Notes under the pieces: model-generated
What the model saw: the letters and a program-made list of their open reading frames with translations, nothing else
Told to the model about the DNA's origin: nothing
The model's database searches: none
NCBI RefSeq assembly: GCF_007752345.1
Contig: NZ_CP036299.1
Location: 1,116,001 to 1,180,000 of the forward strand
Direction: 5' to 3'
DNA: 64,000 nt
Origin: Planctopirus ephydatiae
GTDB taxonomy: Bacteria > Planctomycetota > Planctomycetia > Planctomycetales > Planctomycetaceae
In this document: positions 46,754-56,351 of the stretch, one piece after another
Layout: every line of letters starts with the position of its first letter
Position numbering within the stretch: position 1 is the stretch's first letter
Made by a program: the position numbers and the translations under genes

Positions 46754-47155
46754 ATGGCTCTTGGTGACAGTTTGCGACTGACCGTTGTAACGCCTGAAAA
46801 ACCGGTGATTGACCAGGTGGTTCGGAGCGTCCAGTTCCCGCTGGCTGATGGTATGACGGGTGTACTTCCCGGTCGCGCCCCATTGATTGGCCGTCTGGGG
46901 TATGACGAGCTGGTTTTCATCGATGATAGCGGTGAGTCGCGATATTTCGTGGATGGTGGTTTTGTGCAGATTGCTCAGAACGTCGTTACCATTCTGACGT
47001 CGTCGTGTCGGCCTTTGGCAAGTTTAAACCGCAATGAAGCAAGCAAGGCTCTCGAAGCGGCTTTAGCGCAGAAAGCCGTCAGTGATTCAGAATTCAGCCA
47101 GCGGCAGAAGGAGCAGGATCGAGCCCGCCGAATGCTGGCTCTGGCAGATCAGTAG
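46754..47155 (+). CDS. atpC: F1Fo ATP synthase subunit epsilon
   Basis: 133 residues from ATG 46754. LRLTVVTPEKPVIDQVVRSV, LADGMTGVLPGRAPLIGRLG and FVDGGFVQIAQNVVTIL form the N-terminal beta sandwich that binds gamma and the c-ring. The C-terminal helical hairpin (ALEAALAQKAVSDSEF, RQKEQDRARRMLALAD) is the part that can inhibit ATP hydrolysis. It is the last gene of the operon, followed by a perfect terminator. Confidence 0.95.
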   Translation: MALGDSLRLTVVTPEKPVIDQVVRSVQFPLADGMTGVLPGRAPLIGRLGYDELVFIDDSGESRYFVDGGFVQIAQNVVTILTSSCRPLASLNRNEASKALEAALAQKAVSDSEFSQRQKEQDRARRMLALADQ

Positions 47156-47204
47156 GGAACCGATTGATATTCGCGACTTTCGCCGATCGTTAACCGCGAT
47201 AAGA

Positions 47205-47240
47205 AAAGCCCGATGCAAACGTGCATCGGGCTTTCTGTGT
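47205..47240 (+). terminator. Terminator of the atp operon
   Basis: AAAGCCCGATGCA (47205-47217) and TGCATCGGGCTTT (47222-47234) form a perfect 13-bp stem with a 4-nt loop. The A and T ends make it suitable for both strands, so it may also end the convergent rplS transcript. Confidence 0.92.
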
Positions 47241-47351
47241 TCTTGAATCGATGTTCCCCGGATAAAGAAGGGATTCTTTCCAAGGGTTCCCAGCCAGCAT
47301 GACGACGACAGAACAGGTGCAGTTCAATCCGTCATCATGCTTGAAGAAAGA

Positions 47352-47717
47352 TCACTCGTCGCCCTTCTTCGTGAGTCGTTCGGTGAGGCGAGTGGCCTTA
47401 CCGACGCGATCGCGGAGGAAGAACAACTTGGCGCGGCGAACCTTACCATGACGCTTGACGACAATCTTCGCGACCTTCGGTGAGTGGATCGGGAAGGTAC
47501 GCTCGACACCTTCACCTGCCACAATGCGGCGGACGGTGAAGTTCTCGCGGGTTCCCCCATGACGACGGGCGATGACCACGCCATTGAAAATCTGGATACG
47601 CTCTTTGTCCCCTTCGAGAATACGCTGGTGCACGTCAACGGTATCACCAATCTCGAATTCGAGAGCATCGGTACGCAGGCTGGAAGCTTCCGCCGCCTGC
47701 AAAAGTTTGTGTTGCAT
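47352..47717 (-). CDS. rplS: Large-subunit ribosomal protein L19
   Basis: 121 residues. [60 protein letters not shown] and [20 protein letters not shown] are the full L19 pattern. It lies at the 30S-50S interface of the ribosome. Last gene of the ffh-rpsP-trmD-rplS cluster, 86 bp after trmD. Confidence 0.98.
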   Translation of the reverse strand: MQHKLLQAAEASSLRTDALEFEIGDTVDVHQRILEGDKERIQIFNGVVIARRHGGTRENFTVRRIVAGEGVERTFPIHSPKVAKIVVKRHGKVRRAKLFFLRDRVGKATRLTERLTKKGDE

Positions 47718-47803
47718 GATTCAAAATCCTCTGACTGCTTGTCTGCCAGAGATGCCAGGCATCTCCGGTAAAAAACGATGTTAAATGTGCGAAACAAAGA
47801 CGA

Positions 47804-48541
47804 TCAGTTCGGCAAAGGCAAAATCTCGGAGGCAGATCTCATCGCCTGTGTGGTAGCACTTTGAAGCTCCACAGGGGAGCGACGGGCAACTGTCCGTTCC
47901 TGACTTTGCTGTTCTCTCCAGGCCGCAATGGCCTGATGGTTTCCTTCCAGCAGGACCTCGGGAACTTTCATCCCGCGATACTCCCTGGGACGGGTGTACT
48001 GCGGATATTCCAGCTGTCCACTCTGGGCGAATGATTCATACTTATGGCTGGTTTCGTCACCCAGCACTCCGGGAATCAACCGAATGACAGTGTCGATCAG
48101 AAGCATGGCCGGCACTTCACCACCATTGGCAATAAAGTCACCCACCGAAACTTCCAGCGGCTTCAATCCTTCAGCGATCCGTTCATCAAAACCTTCGTAA
48201 CGACCACATAACAAAACCAGCCGTTTGTGAGTCGAGAGTTCTTCCACAAGACGCTGGTCGAGCTTTCGCCCGGCCGGCGTGAGCATGATCAGTTGGCCGG
48301 GAGCATCTCCCTGAGCCTGCACATGCTCGACACAATCAAAGACCGGCGGGCACATGATGAGCATGCCTGGCCCACCGCCATAAGGCTTATCGTCGACCGA
48401 GTGATGATTATCGGTCGTCCAGTCGCGGAAGTTCCACAGATGCACGCCGACCTTACCTGCTTCAATCGCCTTATTGAGAAGGCTTTGCTGCAGATAGCCA
48501 GCGAAGATCCCTGGAAACAGCGTCAGGACATCGAATCTCAT
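47804..48541 (-). CDS. trmD: tRNA (guanine-N1)-methyltransferase TrmD
   Basis: Methylates G37 of tRNA with S-adenosylmethionine, preventing frameshifts. 245 residues from ATG 48541, which has GAGG six bases upstream; a start at 48556 is less likely. FDVLTLFPGIFAGYLQQSLL opens the SPOUT fold. The trefoil-knot segments LLCGRYEGFDERI and SVGDFIANGGEVPAMLLIDT bind the cofactor, and YTRPREYRGMKVPEVLLEGN binds tRNA. It sits between rpsP and rplS as usual, but rimM, normally between rpsP and trmD, is absent. Confidence 0.97.
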   Translation of the reverse strand: MRFDVLTLFPGIFAGYLQQSLLNKAIEAGKVGVHLWNFRDWTTDNHHSVDDKPYGGGPGMLIMCPPVFDCVEHVQAQGDAPGQLIMLTPAGRKLDQRLVEELSTHKRLVLLCGRYEGFDERIAEGLKPLEVSVGDFIANGGEVPAMLLIDTVIRLIPGVLGDETSHKYESFAQSGQLEYPQYTRPREYRGMKVPEVLLEGNHQAIAAWREQQSQERTVARRSPVELQSATTQAMRSASEILPLPN

Positions 48542-48646
48542 GGCCTCAGCTTTCAATCGACTTCCGACATAATGAACAATGATTGGTGATCAAACACTCT
48601 CAAATCGACCGGCAGTTTAGGGCCGATGATTCAACCGGCTGGCTAT

Positions 48647-49006
48647 TTAACCTTCTGTGCTTTCGCCACCTTCGGCAGGAGCTTCACCACCTTCGGCAGG
48701 AGCAGCTTCCTTGACCTTGGGAGCAATCAGCGCGGGAGGAGCAGCCTTCACGCCGAACTTGTTGGTCTTGATCTTCTTGACGAGTGTAGCTACTCGATCA
48801 GAGAGGCTGGCGCCGACACTGACCCAGTAATCAACACGTTCCAGGTTGATCTTGACGCGCTTCGATTTGTCATCGATGGCGGTGTCGTACCAGCCAATTT
48901 CTTCGATCGCTTTCCCTTCACGGTGAACTCGTGAGTCCATCACACAGATGCGGTAAAATGGACGGTGCTTACGCCCAATCTTCTTCATGCGAATCCGAAC
49001 TGCCAC
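48647..49006 (-). CDS. rpsP: Small-subunit ribosomal protein S16 with acidic C-terminal extension
   Basis: 119 residues. The core MAVRIRMKKIGRKHRPFYRI, GKAIEEIGWYDT and NLERVDYWVSVGASLSDRVA matches S16, which is usually 80-90 residues. The extra tail of about 30 residues is Ala/Pro/Glu/Gly-rich and holds two copies of APAEGGE. They are encoded by a 21-bp tandem repeat around 48667-48703. The tail should extend from the 30S surface and is probably disordered. Confidence 0.97.
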   Translation of the reverse strand: MAVRIRMKKIGRKHRPFYRICVMDSRVHREGKAIEEIGWYDTAIDDKSKRVKINLERVDYWVSVGASLSDRVATLVKKIKTNKFGVKAAPPALIAPKVKEAAPAEGGEAPAEGGESTEG

Positions 49007-49214
49007 TCAATCCTCCTCACTCGACCGGGCGAAACACCGACCGACAATTGTCTGCAGATTCAATCGCCTGCAACACACACGCGTTATGAACCTTTAGAGA
49101 TGCAACCTTCTCAATCCCACTCAAAACTTCACTCGAAGACTTGCGATTGAAACCACAAAGTTTCGAGCCACCGGAAAAGCCCCGGAGTTCTGCCCGGCAA
49201 TGCCTGGCGACAGA

Positions 49215-50690
49215 TCAGCGGTTCTTTTTCCGCTGTTTCTTAGCTTCTTTTCGAGCTTTTTTCTTCTTTTCCGCAGCCAGGTCCGCATCAGCCGGGCCAC
49301 GTTTGCTGCGTTGTTTCTGTGCCTGCAGACCAGCTGCAGGATTCATCCCGCCCACTTTGGCCAGATCCTGAACGGCACGGAAACGATCTTTAACACCCAG
49401 CCCGGACATCTTCTGCATCATGCTCGACATGTTGTCGAAGTCTTTGAGCAAACGATTCACATCGGCAGGATCGGTACCACTTCCTCGGGCAATACGCGTG
49501 CGGCGGGAGCGATCAATCCGATCTGGATTTTGCCGTTCATCGAGAGTCATCGAGCTGATGATGGCGTCAATCCGACCCATATCTTTTTCGGCATCGATAT
49601 TTTGAAACTGATCGAGCAGCCCACCCATACCGGGGATCATTTTCATGATATCGCCCAGTGAGCCCAACCGACGCACCTGCTTCATCTGATTGCGAAAGTC
49701 TTCCAGCGTGAAGCGGCCCTTGAGCATCCGCTGCTGCTGCCGCTCCATTTCCTCCGCATCGAACTCTTCCTGGGCCCGCTCGAACAGAGTGACAATATCA
49801 CCCATTCCCAGAATTCGACCGGCCATACGATCGGGATGGAAGGGCTCGAGTCGATCGAGTTGCTCGCCCATCCCGACAAACTTGATCGGGACACCCGTGA
49901 CCTGCTTGACGCTGATGGCAGCCCCACCGCGGGTATCGCCATCGAGCTTGGTAAGAATCACACCGTCGAGTTCGAGGGCATCGTTGAAAGCCTTGGCCGA
50001 GCGAACCGCATCCTGGCCCGTCATGGCATCGCAGACGAGATAGACCTGGTCGGGCTGCACGCGCGAATCGATCTGCTCCAGTTCGAACATCAGGCGGTCA
50101 TCAACGTGAAGGCGGCCTGCCGTATCGAAAATGACGACGTTCGCACCGGCCGTTTTGGCATGAGCCAAACCATTTTTGCAGACAGCGACCGGGTTGCCGC
50201 CGGGTGCTTCGGCATACACGGGAACATCCAGTTGCTGGCCCAGAGTTTTGAGCTGTTCAATAGCCGCCGGTCGCTGCATGTCGGCAGCTACGAGGAGCGG
50301 TTTCCAGCCATCGGCCTTCAACTTGCGAGCCAGTTTGCCACAAGTGGTGGTTTTACCGGCCCCCTGGAGGCCGCACATCATGATTTTGTTGATACCATCC
50401 CGCCGGAGATGCAGCGAGTGATCGGTCGGCCCCATGAGGGCAATAAGCTGCTGATGAACAATCCCGATGAGTTGTTCGTCGGGTCGAAGTGATTTGAGAA
50501 CCTTTTCACCCACAGCCTCGGCAGTCACTTTTTCAATGAACTGCGTGGCGACGTTATATTCAACGTCAGCTTCGAGGAGTGCCTGCCGGACTTGCTTAAG
50601 TCCTTCGCGGATATTGGCTTCGGTCAGTTTTCCAGAACGGAAAATGCCCGTGAGAGCCCCTTGCAGGCCTTGGGTAATCGATTCAAACAT
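49215..50690 (-). CDS. ffh: Signal recognition particle protein Ffh (SRP54)
   Basis: GTPase that recognises signal peptides on nascent membrane proteins. 491 residues: the helical N domain, the G domain with [20 protein letters not shown] (P-loop 107-114), [25 protein letters not shown] and [17 protein letters not shown], then the Met-rich M domain ([33 protein letters not shown] and MMQKM). It ends in a strongly basic tail of Lys and Arg, which may add RNA contact. The SRP RNA gene is not visible in the window. First gene of its cluster. Confidence 0.98.
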   Translation of the reverse strand: MFESITQGLQGALTGIFRSGKLTEANIREGLKQVRQALLEADVEYNVATQFIEKVTAEAVGEKVLKSLRPDEQLIGIVHQQLIALMGPTDHSLHLRRDGINKIMMCGLQGAGKTTTCGKLARKLKADGWKPLLVAADMQRPAAIEQLKTLGQQLDVPVYAEAPGGNPVAVCKNGLAHAKTAGANVVIFDTAGRLHVDDRLMFELEQIDSRVQPDQVYLVCDAMTGQDAVRSAKAFNDALELDGVILTKLDGDTRGGAAISVKQVTGVPIKFVGMGEQLDRLEPFHPDRMAGRILGMGDIVTLFERAQEEFDAEEMERQQQRMLKGRFTLEDFRNQMKQVRRLGSLGDIMKMIPGMGGLLDQFQNIDAEKDMGRIDAIISSMTLDERQNPDRIDRSRRTRIARGSGTDPADVNRLLKDFDNMSSMMQKMSGLGVKDRFRAVQDLAKVGGMNPAAGLQAQKQRSKRGPADADLAAEKKKKARKEAKKQRKKNR

Positions 50691-51100
50691 GGAACTTCAC
50701 TCGGGTTCATCAATTCCGGAGCGCACAGTATCTGCCGTGCGGCGTCGCCTCAGCGACGATCCAGGCAACAACGTGCCCAGGAGCCGGGGGTAAAACTTCT
50801 ACGCCAAAGAATATAAAGTGCCTTGATCGCTGACAAGTCACCGCAAGAGTGTGGGTGTATGTTCAGTATTCTAAGTCATGTGGCAAATTGAATCCATTTT
50901 TTGGATTCATCTCGCAGAAAACAGATTTCTGCCAGACTGCCACGAACAATCTCATCAACCATCACCCATGTGACTGGTTTGGTACCCCCACAGAAACTGA
51001 TTTTGACAGAGTCTGGCGGGTGAACTAACTTCCCGCCGGCTTGATGGCGAATCTTCAAGGATGAAGACGGCTCATTCAGGCCTTTTGCGGGGAGCACTTC
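50691..51100. other. 410-bp spacer upstream of ffh
   Basis: Holds the expected ffh promoter region (minus) and that of the receiver-like gene (plus). A perfect 8-bp hairpin lies at 50889-50909. A minus-strand open frame (50876-51151) has plausible codons but overlaps the next gene and resembles nothing I know. Confidence 0.4.
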
Positions 51101-51457
51101 ATGAGACAGGGATGTCGACTGGCTGTGGTGGCCGATCATACGGATACCCATGCCGTGCTGGATGCCGTGCTTTCACCGCAAGGATATGAAGTGACTCGCT
51201 TAAGGCGCTACAGCGACCTCGAAACCAGGCACACGACGGCTGACCCTTTCGACATTGTCGTGCTGGATGCGGATGCCATGCCGCACTCGACGGCTACTGC
51301 TCAATCGGCAGAGAAGACAGAAACTCCAGCCATGCGGCATGTGGTGATTGGAACTGTCTCGATAAGCTTAAACTCGGAAACAAGGTTGATTTCCAAACCC
51401 TACCAGATGGCGGAACTGCTGCAGACGATTGAATCGTTGTTGCCAGTTCGCCATTAA
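51101..51457 (+). CDS. Small receiver-like (response regulator-like) protein
   Basis: 118 residues. CRLAVVADHTDTHAVLDAVL, DPFDIVVLDADAMP and LISKPYQMAELLQTIESLL follow the receiver fold. VVLDAD offers the phospho-acceptor Asp and SKP the conserved Lys-Pro. The N-terminal acidic pair is reduced (ADH), so phosphorylation is doubtful. There is no output domain and no kinase nearby. GGGGAG about 8 bp before ATG 51101 supports the start. The next gene begins 76 bp downstream and may be co-transcribed. Confidence 0.6.
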   Translation: MRQGCRLAVVADHTDTHAVLDAVLSPQGYEVTRLRRYSDLETRHTTADPFDIVVLDADAMPHSTATAQSAEKTETPAMRHVVIGTVSISLNSETRLISKPYQMAELLQTIESLLPVRH

Positions 51458-51533
51458 ATGATGGGCAAAAGACGAATTGTCGGCGTTTTGGTCATGGAGG
51501 TGCGGATGGCTCTCGTCACACCAGGAGTTCGCC

Positions 51534-52022
51534 ATGATCCATCTGATCCTCGCCGGGGATGGCGGAGTTGTGTTGGCCCAGCAGCCGCTCCCGTGGTTGG
51601 TCAACTTGTGGATCGCATTTCTTGCCATTGTGTTCATCGGTCTCTTCATCGTGGTGGTCATCGCCATCATCAAAGGGCTGCGATGGTTTGAACGGTCGAC
51701 AGCCAACTCACAGGCTCGGTTCTTCCAGGATGTGACGGCCTTTGTCAATCCACCGCCCGGACTGGAAGTTCCTCCGGAACTGGTCGTCGTGAGGTTTCAT
51801 ACATATTCAGGAATTCTGATCTACGTTCTGCAGTACGAGCATCTCTTCTGGGTCACCCCGACTGATGCCCGCAAAGTCCTCTCGCGGATGCACTGGCACA
51901 ATCTGACCATCGGCTTCTTTGCCTACGGAATTTTGATTGTCCCCCTGCTCTCGCTGGCGAATTACTGGGTTCAATTAAGATCCATTTCGCGTCAGGAAGC
52001 AGGAATATCAACACCGACTTGA
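51534..52022 (+). CDS. Small membrane protein of unknown function
   Basis: 162 residues from ATG 51534, with AGGAG at 51523-51527. Two hydrophobic helices are predicted: LPWLVNLWIAFLAIVFIGLF with its continuation into VVVIAIIKG (about 18-47), and one near residues 118-142 (LTIGFFAYGILIVPLLSLAN). Between them is a soluble part with FFQDVTAFVNPPPGLEVPPE and YEHLFWVTPTDARKVLSRMH. I do not recognise the family. Confidence 0.6.
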   Translation: MIHLILAGDGGVVLAQQPLPWLVNLWIAFLAIVFIGLFIVVVIAIIKGLRWFERSTANSQARFFQDVTAFVNPPPGLEVPPELVVVRFHTYSGILIYVLQYEHLFWVTPTDARKVLSRMHWHNLTIGFFAYGILIVPLLSLANYWVQLRSISRQEAGISTPT

Positions 52023-52079
52023 GCTTTGTCACAGTTCGCTGATTAGCTCACACTAGGAAAAAATAACCCTTTTCCCCAG

Positions 52080-53894
52080 TTATTCGGTCATCGAAAGTAA
52101 ACCGGCAGCTCCCGTAGGGATGGTGGCTTGCCAGGGGACGATGGTCATCATTGATGGATGAGCTTCTGCCACTTCGACAATGAACTCGCGCTCAAAGATC
52201 TTGCGGGTCACGAGGCCCGGATCATAAACGTCCAGTAGCGAAATTGATTGATTCACGACCCAGCCCATCGGTTCCATACCGGCCCGCTGCAGATCGGCCT
52301 GCAGTAATCGGGCCTCATGCACCGGAGTCGCTTCGGGAAGCGTGACCAGCAGAATACGGGTCTGCTGATGGTCTCTCAGTACCGGGAGCAATTGGGCAAC
52401 TTCCTCAGAGACCTGATTGGTAAGCCTCTGCGCTTCTTGATGAAAGGCCATGGCCGCATCGAGCAGGAGAATTGTGTGTCCTGTCGGTGCCGTATCGAGC
52501 ACAACAATCTGCTGTTTTCCCCGAGCAACAGTGCGTGCAAAAGCCCGGAACACCGCGATTTCTTCAGTGCAGGGTGACCTTAAATCTTCCTCTAAGAGGG
52601 CTCGACCAGCGTCATCGAGTTGAGCCCCAGCCGTCTGCCTCACTTCATCCCGATAACGCTCTGTTTCTGCGTGTGCATCAATGCGCTCGACCGAAAGCTG
52701 CGGCAGCTCGCCAGTTTCGACCAATTCGACAATATGGCCGGCTGGATCCGTCGTCGTGAGCAGGACTTTTCGCCCGAGTTGCGCCAGCCGGATCGCAATA
52801 GCAGCGGCAATGGTCGTTTTGCCCACCCCTCCTTTGCCCATCGTCATGATGACGCCGTGCTCCATCTGGGCCAGTTCGCCCGTCAATTCCAGCAGACTCT
52901 TCCACGGAGGGAATTCTTGCGAGGATGTTGGTGCCTGCTGCGTAGATGCTTGTTGTGAATTCGTCACCGTCTCGACGGAGTGGCCAAGATGTTGGAGAGC
53001 GGCTTTTCCAATGAGGCCACCGGGTTGGAAAGGGACTGTGATTGACGGAAGTATTTTCAGGTCATCAGGCAGAGCAGCGAGGGCCGCTTGCATTCGCTGT
53101 TCCATGGAGATCGCCAGCGGGTCGGTCGATTTGGCTTCAAAGAGTCCATTGATGACCAGCCACTGCTGTTCGACACCTAACGCCTTGAGTTCTTGACTGG
53201 TACGCGCTGCTTCCCGTATGGCCGATGCTTCAGGCCTTGTCACGAGAACTAACGTCGTCAGTTGGCCGTCGCAAAGAGCATGGGCCGTCGCGTGATACAA
53301 CTTTTGTTGAGCCGCCAGCCCCGCCAGTGGGCCAATGCAAGTGGTGCCTGTTGTATTAGCATCGAGATAGCTGGCCCAGGAGGAAGGTAACGCCAGGAGC
53401 CTGAGGGTGTGCCCCGTCGGAGCGGTATCAAAAATCACATGGTCGAAATCGCTGGTTGTGCGTTCGTCTCCCAGTAATTGAGCGAATTGATCAAAGGCGG
53501 CAATCTCGACAGTACAGGCTCCTGAAAACTGTTCTTCTATGCTAGCGATCGCTGACTCAGGCAAAACCCCACGATAAGGCCCCACCATCTTCTCTCGATA
53601 TTCGGCAGCAGCCTGATGAGGATCCAGATTCAAACCCCACAAGCCCGGAATATTGTTCACAGGCGTCGGGCGATTGCCGAGTTGTGTTTCAAAAACCTCA
53701 TCGAGATTTGATGCAGGATCAGTGGAAACAATCAGCACTCGACGGCCCAATTCGGCGAGTGCGATGGCCACGGCACTCGCAATCGATGTCTTGCCCACAC
53801 CCCCCTGCCCCGTAAAGAACAGATGGCGAGGAGATTGCTCGACTAAACGGGCTAACCCACTGGCTATACTTTTCGTCGTCGCAGTGGGCATCAT
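52080..53894 (-). CDS. arsA: Two-domain arsenite-transporting ATPase ArsA
   Basis: 604 residues with two homologous halves, as in R773 ArsA. Half 1 has GQGGVGKT (29-36), STDPASNLDEVF and DTAPTGHTLRLL. Half 2 has MGKGGVGKTTIAAA near residue 350, TTDPAGH and DTAPTGHTILLL. C127 in FSGACTVEIA and the Cys in SPCTEEIAVF near 450 correspond to metalloid-binding cysteines 113 and 422. ArsA energises the ArsB efflux pump and receives As(III) from ArsD; its single-domain relatives (Get3) handle tail-anchored proteins. No arsB, arsR or arsC is adjacent; arsD is at 15113. The upstream gene on the same strand is dapF, which reads in afterwards. Confidence 0.93.
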   Translation of the reverse strand: MMPTATTKSIASGLARLVEQSPRHLFFTGQGGVGKTSIASAVAIALAELGRRVLIVSTDPASNLDEVFETQLGNRPTPVNNIPGLWGLNLDPHQAAAEYREKMVGPYRGVLPESAIASIEEQFSGACTVEIAAFDQFAQLLGDERTTSDFDHVIFDTAPTGHTLRLLALPSSWASYLDANTTGTTCIGPLAGLAAQQKLYHATAHALCDGQLTTLVLVTRPEASAIREAARTSQELKALGVEQQWLVINGLFEAKSTDPLAISMEQRMQAALAALPDDLKILPSITVPFQPGGLIGKAALQHLGHSVETVTNSQQASTQQAPTSSQEFPPWKSLLELTGELAQMEHGVIMTMGKGGVGKTTIAAAIAIRLAQLGRKVLLTTTDPAGHIVELVETGELPQLSVERIDAHAETERYRDEVRQTAGAQLDDAGRALLEEDLRSPCTEEIAVFRAFARTVARGKQQIVVLDTAPTGHTILLLDAAMAFHQEAQRLTNQVSEEVAQLLPVLRDHQQTRILLVTLPEATPVHEARLLQADLQRAGMEPMGWVVNQSISLLDVYDPGLVTRKIFEREFIVEVAEAHPSMMTIVPWQATIPTGAAGLLSMTE

Positions 53895-53948
53895 GAAATT
53901 CCTTGCGTGATCGCCTGGCGGACTGGAAACATTGACTCCCAGAGCCGA

Positions 53949-54800
53949 TCAGACTTCAGGGAACCACTCACCCGAAAAGACCTCGGTTGCCGGGCCCGTC
54001 ATGAAGACTTCCTTTTCATCGGGCCATTCAATTTCGAGATCACCGCCGGGAAGATGAATGAGTGCCTGATGGTCAGTCCGACCAGAGAGCACACCAGCCA
54101 CGAGTGTGGCACAAGCTCCCGTTCCACACGCCTGAGTCTCACCACTGCCACGTTCCCAGACACGCAATTGAATTTCGGTCCGCGAAAGCACCTGCGCGAA
54201 CTCGGCATTCACCCGGCGTGGAAAAGCGGTATGCACTTCGACCTGCGGCCCAAGGCCCAGCACCCAGGCATCAGTCAGTTCATCCACAAACGTCACGCAA
54301 TGCGGGTTCCCCATGGAAACACAGGTGACGGAAATGGTTTTGTCGCCCACTACCAAAGGCTGATTCACTGGAGGATCGCCGGGGATGGTTGTGGGAATAT
54401 CAGCACTTTTGAGAATGGGTGTCCCCATATTGACGCGGACACGTTCTGCCCTACCAGAAGTGCCGGCAAACATCTGGAGGGTCAGCACACCCCGGCCTGT
54501 CTCAATTTTGAGTTCGGGCTTTTTGGCAATGCCGTGATCGTAGACATACTTGGCCACACAGCGAACACCGTTGCCGCACATTTCCGATTCGCTGCCGTCG
54601 GCATTGAACATCTGCATGCGGGCATCGCCGCGTTCGGATGGGCCAATCAGAATCAGCCCGTCGCCACCAATCCCCTTGTAGCGGTTCGAAACGATTCGGG
54701 CCAAATCGGGCGCAGCAAGCGGAAGTTTCTCTGCGAACAGATTCACATAGACGTAATCATTGCCGATTCCATGCATTTTAGTGAAACGCATCGAAGTCAT
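53949..54800 (-). CDS. dapF: Diaminopimelate epimerase
   Basis: Interconverts LL- and meso-diaminopimelate for lysine and peptidoglycan. 283 residues from ATG 54800, with a purine-rich site just upstream; the frame is open to 54896. [17 protein letters not shown] opens the fold. The two catalytic cysteines are C75 in [10 protein letters not shown] and C225 in [25 protein letters not shown] and [11 protein letters not shown] also match. Its presence implies a meso-DAP pathway in this planctomycete. arsA lies 54 bp downstream on the same strand. Confidence 0.96.
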   Translation of the reverse strand: MTSMRFTKMHGIGNDYVYVNLFAEKLPLAAPDLARIVSNRYKGIGGDGLILIGPSERGDARMQMFNADGSESEMCGNGVRCVAKYVYDHGIAKKPELKIETGRGVLTLQMFAGTSGRAERVRVNMGTPILKSADIPTTIPGDPPVNQPLVVGDKTISVTCVSMGNPHCVTFVDELTDAWVLGLGPQVEVHTAFPRRVNAEFAQVLSRTEIQLRVWERGSGETQACGTGACATLVAGVLSGRTDHQALIHLPGGDLEIEWPDEKEVFMTGPATEVFSGEWFPEV

Positions 54801-55033
54801 TCTCTCTGCAAAAGGGTGCGGGCTGGCTCTTCGATCGGGACGACCGGAAACAAACTTTCCTTCAGGATAACCGACCTGCTCTTGCCTCGCCTCCAACTTC
54901 TGCCCGATGATAGGTTTTGAAGAGTTTCATCACAAAATCCAGTGGGTGGCCTGAATGGCATATTTCGGCCGAACTGCTGGATAATTTGGTAGTTACATCC
55001 GCCCCGTTATTTCATCCGAGGAGTTGCATTCGT

Positions 55034-56320
55034 ATGCCTCACGTTCATCATCGGAAATGCACACTCCCCTCGATGTCATCTCGGCTCCAGAAGACGGCTT
55101 GGCCTGCGGTTTTGCTCGGGTTGGTGATGTTGTGGCTGGGATTTGAACTGCCGCCGGTTTTCGCACAGCCGCGTGACCCGTACCTGGCCCCCCGTCATCA
55201 GATGGTCGCCGAATTCATTGAACGCGAAGGAGTCAAGAATCCGCGTGTGCTCTCCTCAATGCGTCAAGTGCCCCGTCATGAGTTTGTTTTACCCACACAG
55301 AAGCAGCAGGCCTATTTCGACCAGGCCATGCCGATTGGCCATAAGCAGACGATTTCTCCCCCTTACATTGTGGCCTATGAGACCGAAGCGATTGATCCAC
55401 AACCGACCGATAAAGTGCTCGAAATCGGAACGGGAAGTGGCTATCAGGCGGCTGTCCTTTCAAATCTGGTGCAGGAGGTCTACACCATCGAGATTGTGGA
55501 GCCACTAGGAAAGACCGCCGCCGAACGTCTGAAAAGGCTGGGCTACAACAATGTGAAGGTGAAGGTGGGCGATGGCTACCAGGGTTGGGCCGAGCATGCC
55601 CCGTTCGACAAAATTCTGGTGACCTGCTCCCCCGAGGATGTTCCCAAGCCGCTGGTTGATCAACTCAAGGAAGGTGGCAAGATGATCATTCCTCTGGGAG
55701 AACGATACCAGCAGGTCTTTCATCTCATGGAGAAGAAAGAGGGCCAGATGATCAGCCAGAAGCTGATTCCGGTCTTGTTTGTCCCGATGACCGGTGCCGC
55801 TGAGGATGAGCGGAAGGTCAAGCCGGATCCCATGCATCCCCAACTCGTGAACGGCGATTTTGAAACGGATGAAAACAATGACGGCATGGTCGATCACTGG
55901 TATTACCAGCGGCAGGTGAAGCTCGAAACAACCGACGTGCATGGTGGCAAAGTGGCTGTGACACTCAGTAATAGCGAGCCCGGTCGTATGGCCCAACTGG
56001 TGCAAGGGATGCCTGTCGACGGGATTCGTCTGGGGTCGATGGATGTCAGTTTGTGGGCCAGGGCCAAAGGCTTGCGGTCGAGCCGGGAAGGGAACGAGCG
56101 GCCCGAGCTTTCGGTGATTTTCTTTGATGACCTCCGCCGGACAGTGGCGGAGGTCAGCGTGCCGATCGCGACGGGAACTTACGAATGGCAGGAGTTTCGC
56201 AAGAGCTTTGCCATTCCGACCAAAGCCCGCGAAGCCATTATCTACATGAGTCTCCAAGGAGCCACGGGCGACTTAACAATCGACGACCTGCAGATTCGCA
56301 CCCAGTTTCGTAAGCCATAA
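55034..56320 (+). CDS. Exported PCMT-type methyltransferase fused to a C-terminal beta-sandwich-like module
   Basis: 428 residues from ATG 55034 (GAGGAG at 55018-55023); ATG 55073 is an alternative. A hydrophobic stretch ending in VFAQ is a likely signal peptide. Residues about 50-255 match protein-L-isoaspartate O-methyltransferase: PRHEFVLP, GHKQTISPPYIVA, the SAM site VLEIGTGSGYQAAVL and KILVTCSPEDVP. The remaining 150 or so residues (from VNGDFETDENNDGMVDHW) resemble a carbohydrate-binding-like beta sandwich. They carry a Asp/Asn-rich loop that may bind calcium. Export of a SAM-dependent repair enzyme is puzzling because SAM is cytoplasmic. The domain assignment is firm, the function is not. 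Confidence 0.88.
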   Translation: MPHVHHRKCTLPSMSSRLQKTAWPAVLLGLVMLWLGFELPPVFAQPRDPYLAPRHQMVAEFIEREGVKNPRVLSSMRQVPRHEFVLPTQKQQAYFDQAMPIGHKQTISPPYIVAYETEAIDPQPTDKVLEIGTGSGYQAAVLSNLVQEVYTIEIVEPLGKTAAERLKRLGYNNVKVKVGDGYQGWAEHAPFDKILVTCSPEDVPKPLVDQLKEGGKMIIPLGERYQQVFHLMEKKEGQMISQKLIPVLFVPMTGAAEDERKVKPDPMHPQLVNGDFETDENNDGMVDHWYYQRQVKLETTDVHGGKVAVTLSNSEPGRMAQLVQGMPVDGIRLGSMDVSLWARAKGLRSSREGNERPELSVIFFDDLRRTVAEVSVPIATGTYEWQEFRKSFAIPTKAREAIIYMSLQGATGDLTIDDLQIRTQFRKP

Positions 56321-56351
56321 TCTGTACTGATGAGTGGTGCTGATTCATTTT

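Noticed and set aside
50889-50909. Perfect 8-bp hairpin with a T-rich loop upstream of ffh
   Set aside because: No gene ends into it on either strand, so it is not called a terminator.
50876-51151. 91-codon minus-strand frame upstream of the receiver-like gene
   Set aside because: Codon choice is plausible, but it overlaps the start of a better supported gene and has no recognisable domain; left open at low probability.
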